6,454 bases of DNA. It comes from Nitrospirae bacterium RBG_19FT_COMBO_42_15. GTDB lineage: Bacteria; Nitrospirota; CAKKRA01; 9FT-COMBO-42-15. Of this stretch, positions 5,312 through 6,454 are shown one piece after another. The stretch is taken from positions 1 to 6,454 of the forward strand of contig MHEL01000020.1 in assembly GCA_001803815.1 (NCBI GenBank). The letters are read 5' to 3'. Each line of letters starts with the position of its first letter. The stretch's first letter is position 1. The notes below the pieces were generated by a model. It was given only the letters and a program-made list of their open reading frames with translations. It searched no databases and was not told where the DNA came from. A program made the translations under genes and the position numbers.

Positions 5312-6303
5312 GAATACTTTGTCATCTCTGCTGCAAGCTTTATTGCCTCTATCATGCTCGTTGGATTTGCAATGCCTTTTCCTGCAATATCATAGGCTGT
5401 CCCATGGTCAACAGATGTGCGGATTATCGGAAGCCCTATTGTAACATTAACTGCCTTTCCAAATGCAAGCATCTTTAGGGGTATAAGCCCCTGGTCATGA
5501 TACATGGCGACAATCACATCATAGTGGCCAAAGGTCGCCTTGTAAAAAAGCGTGTCTGCAGGCGACGGGTCTGTAACATCTATGCCATCGCCTCGCGCCT
5601 TGATTACTGCCGGCATCATCTCATCCCACTCCTCTGTGCCAAAGAGCTTTCCTTCTCCTGCGTGAGGATTTAAGGCAGCAAGCCCTATCCTCGGATTGGG
5701 TATCTTGAAATATTTCATTGCCTTGTTGGCAAGGAGGATGGTTTTGTACACCCTGTCTTTATTAATATGCTTTGGCACATCCTTTAATGCGAGGTGTGTT
5801 GTGACAAGGATAACCCTTAAGGGACCGCTTGCAAGCATCATACCAAAATCCTTTGTTTCTGTAAGCTCTGCAAGCAGCTCTGTGTGCCCTCTGTAAGGAA
5901 ATCCCGAGGCATTCATTACCTCTTTATTTATCGGCGCTGTTGTCACCGCATCTATTATTTTATTCTGGGCAAGCTCTACCGCCTTTTTGATATAATCAAC
6001 AACTGCCTTTCCTGCTGCCTTGCTCGGAAAGCCATGTTTTATCTGCCCCTCTTCTATGTTTTTAAGGTCAATGACATTGATTGTATTATGATAGATAAAA
6101 TCATTTTTTATCTCAAAAGATGCCTTAACGGCAATTGAGAGTTTTAATAATTTTACCATGTCCTCTATTACCCTGGCATCACCAATTACAACAGGCTGGC
6201 AGAACTCCTGCAGCTTTCCCTGATGAAATGCCTTTACAATGACCTCTGGCCCTATGCCGGCAGGGTCTCCCATTGTTATTCCTATGATCGGTTTTTTAAT
6301 CAT
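5308..6303 (-). CDS. pdxA: 4-hydroxythreonine-4-phosphate dehydrogenase
   Basis: Oxidises 4-phosphohydroxy-L-threonine with NAD; the product decarboxylates spontaneously and feeds pyridoxine-5'-phosphate synthesis in the DXP-dependent vitamin B6 pathway. The 331 residues are full length for the family. GDPAGIGPE lies at 12-20, TTAPINKE at 121-128, substrate-binding H140-T141 in RGHTE, and the metal-binding histidines are H170 (VTTHLAL), H214 (NPHAGE) and H269 (MYHDQG). GLPIIRTSVDHGTAYDIAG at 290-308 is the conserved C-terminal block. ATG 6303 has GAGGAG at 6320-6315, 11 bases upstream. Its ATG overlaps the TGA of an upstream reading frame (ATGA), which suggests translational coupling. Its TAA overlaps the stop of the convergent DUF445 gene. 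Related PdxA2-like enzymes exist for other substrates, but all canonical residues fit PdxA. Confidence 0.95.
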   Translation of the reverse strand: MIKKPIIGITMGDPAGIGPEVIVKAFHQGKLQEFCQPVVIGDARVIEDMVKLLKLSIAVKASFEIKNDFIYHNTINVIDLKNIEEGQIKHGFPSKAAGKAVVDYIKKAVELAQNKIIDAVTTAPINKEVMNASGFPYRGHTELLAELTETKDFGMMLASGPLRVILVTTHLALKDVPKHINKDRVYKTILLANKAMKYFKIPNPRIGLAALNPHAGEGKLFGTEEWDEMMPAVIKARGDGIDVTDPSPADTLFYKATFGHYDVIVAMYHDQGLIPLKMLAFGKAVNVTIGLPIIRTSVDHGTAYDIAGKGIANPTSMIEAIKLAAEMTKYS

Positions 6304-6454
6304 TTTGTTAATTTCTCCTCTGTCCCAATCTTATGGTTTTGCTTGCCTGTATCCAAAGAGCTGAAATATGGAAAGTCCTTAAAGCCGGTGATAAACGCGA
6401 CAATATTATACGGAACCTGCCTTTTTTTCTGATTATATTTTTTTACCATTTCAT
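6300..6454 (-). CDS. Possible end of an unidentified gene upstream of pdxA
   Basis: The minus-strand frame is open from the right edge to TGA at 6302-6300, which shares ATGA with the pdxA start codon. It contains an ATG at 6449; from there it would be 49 residues, beginning MVKKYNQKKR and containing FITGFKDFPYF. It could equally be the tail of a longer protein whose start lies outside the window. I do not recognise it. Support comes from the four-base overlap typical of operons and from the lack of any other gene here. Against it are the short length and the absence of conserved motifs. If it is not a gene, this is simply the pdxA leader, which contains two TATAAT words (6437-6432 and 6410-6405) without good -35 partners. 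Confidence 0.45.
   Translation of the reverse strand, partial: EMVKKYNQKKRQVPYNIVAFITGFKDFPYFSSLDTGKQNHKIGTEEKLTK

Noticed and set aside
5696..6432. Plus-strand open frames antisense to pdxA (5696-5896, 5884-6138, 6223-6432)
   Set aside because: pdxA is intact with all metal-binding and substrate residues. These frames are cysteine- and leucine-rich shadows with no motifs.

Overview
The window is a compact, moderately AT-rich stretch of a bacterial chromosome made almost entirely of housekeeping genes. No phage, plasmid, CRISPR, transposase or RNA gene is visible. A lipoprotein signal with a serine after the lipidated cysteine and a Tat signal suggest a diderm bacterium. Frequent ATA (Ile) and AGG (Arg) codons, an ATTCCTGC/GCAGGAAT palindrome between genes and the style of the proteins would fit a Nitrospirota-like or deltaproteobacterial lineage. 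This is a guess from gene style only; no marker gene settles it.

Layout, left to right. (1) 1-1025, minus: a Glu/Leu/Phe/Val dehydrogenase whose C-terminus runs off the left edge. It is driven by a near-ideal sigma-70 promoter at 1107-1134, and a palindromic repeat lies in the leader between promoter and start codon. (2) 4545 down to 1141, minus: a probable operon of a lipoprotein MsrA-MsrB methionine sulfoxide reductase, an RlmD/RumA-type 23S rRNA m5U methyltransferase, and a Tat-exported calcineurin-like phosphoesterase. The gaps are 42 nt (to the likely methyltransferase start) and 24 nt. (3) 4546-4690: a divergent intergenic region with a good plus-strand promoter. (4) 4691-5311, plus: a short DUF445 membrane protein. 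(5) 6303 down to 5308, minus: pdxA, with a stop codon overlapping that of the DUF445 gene. Upstream of pdxA is the end of an unidentified minus-strand reading frame whose TGA overlaps the pdxA ATG. No stretch longer than about 150 bases lacks a gene.

How the genes fit together: MsrAB repairs oxidised methionines in the cell envelope, RlmD carries an oxygen-sensitive Fe-S cluster, PdxA makes the PLP precursor and the dehydrogenase handles amino-acid nitrogen. I see no single dedicated pathway.

The most interesting signal is a 64-bp element at 2960-3023 inside the methyltransferase gene. It has perfect 15-bp inverted ends plus an internal hairpin, and is translated in frame as an extra peptide segment of roughly 23-27 residues between conserved parts of the enzyme. 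It resembles, in principle, the protein-coding palindromic elements known from Rickettsia, and four of its six reading frames are open.
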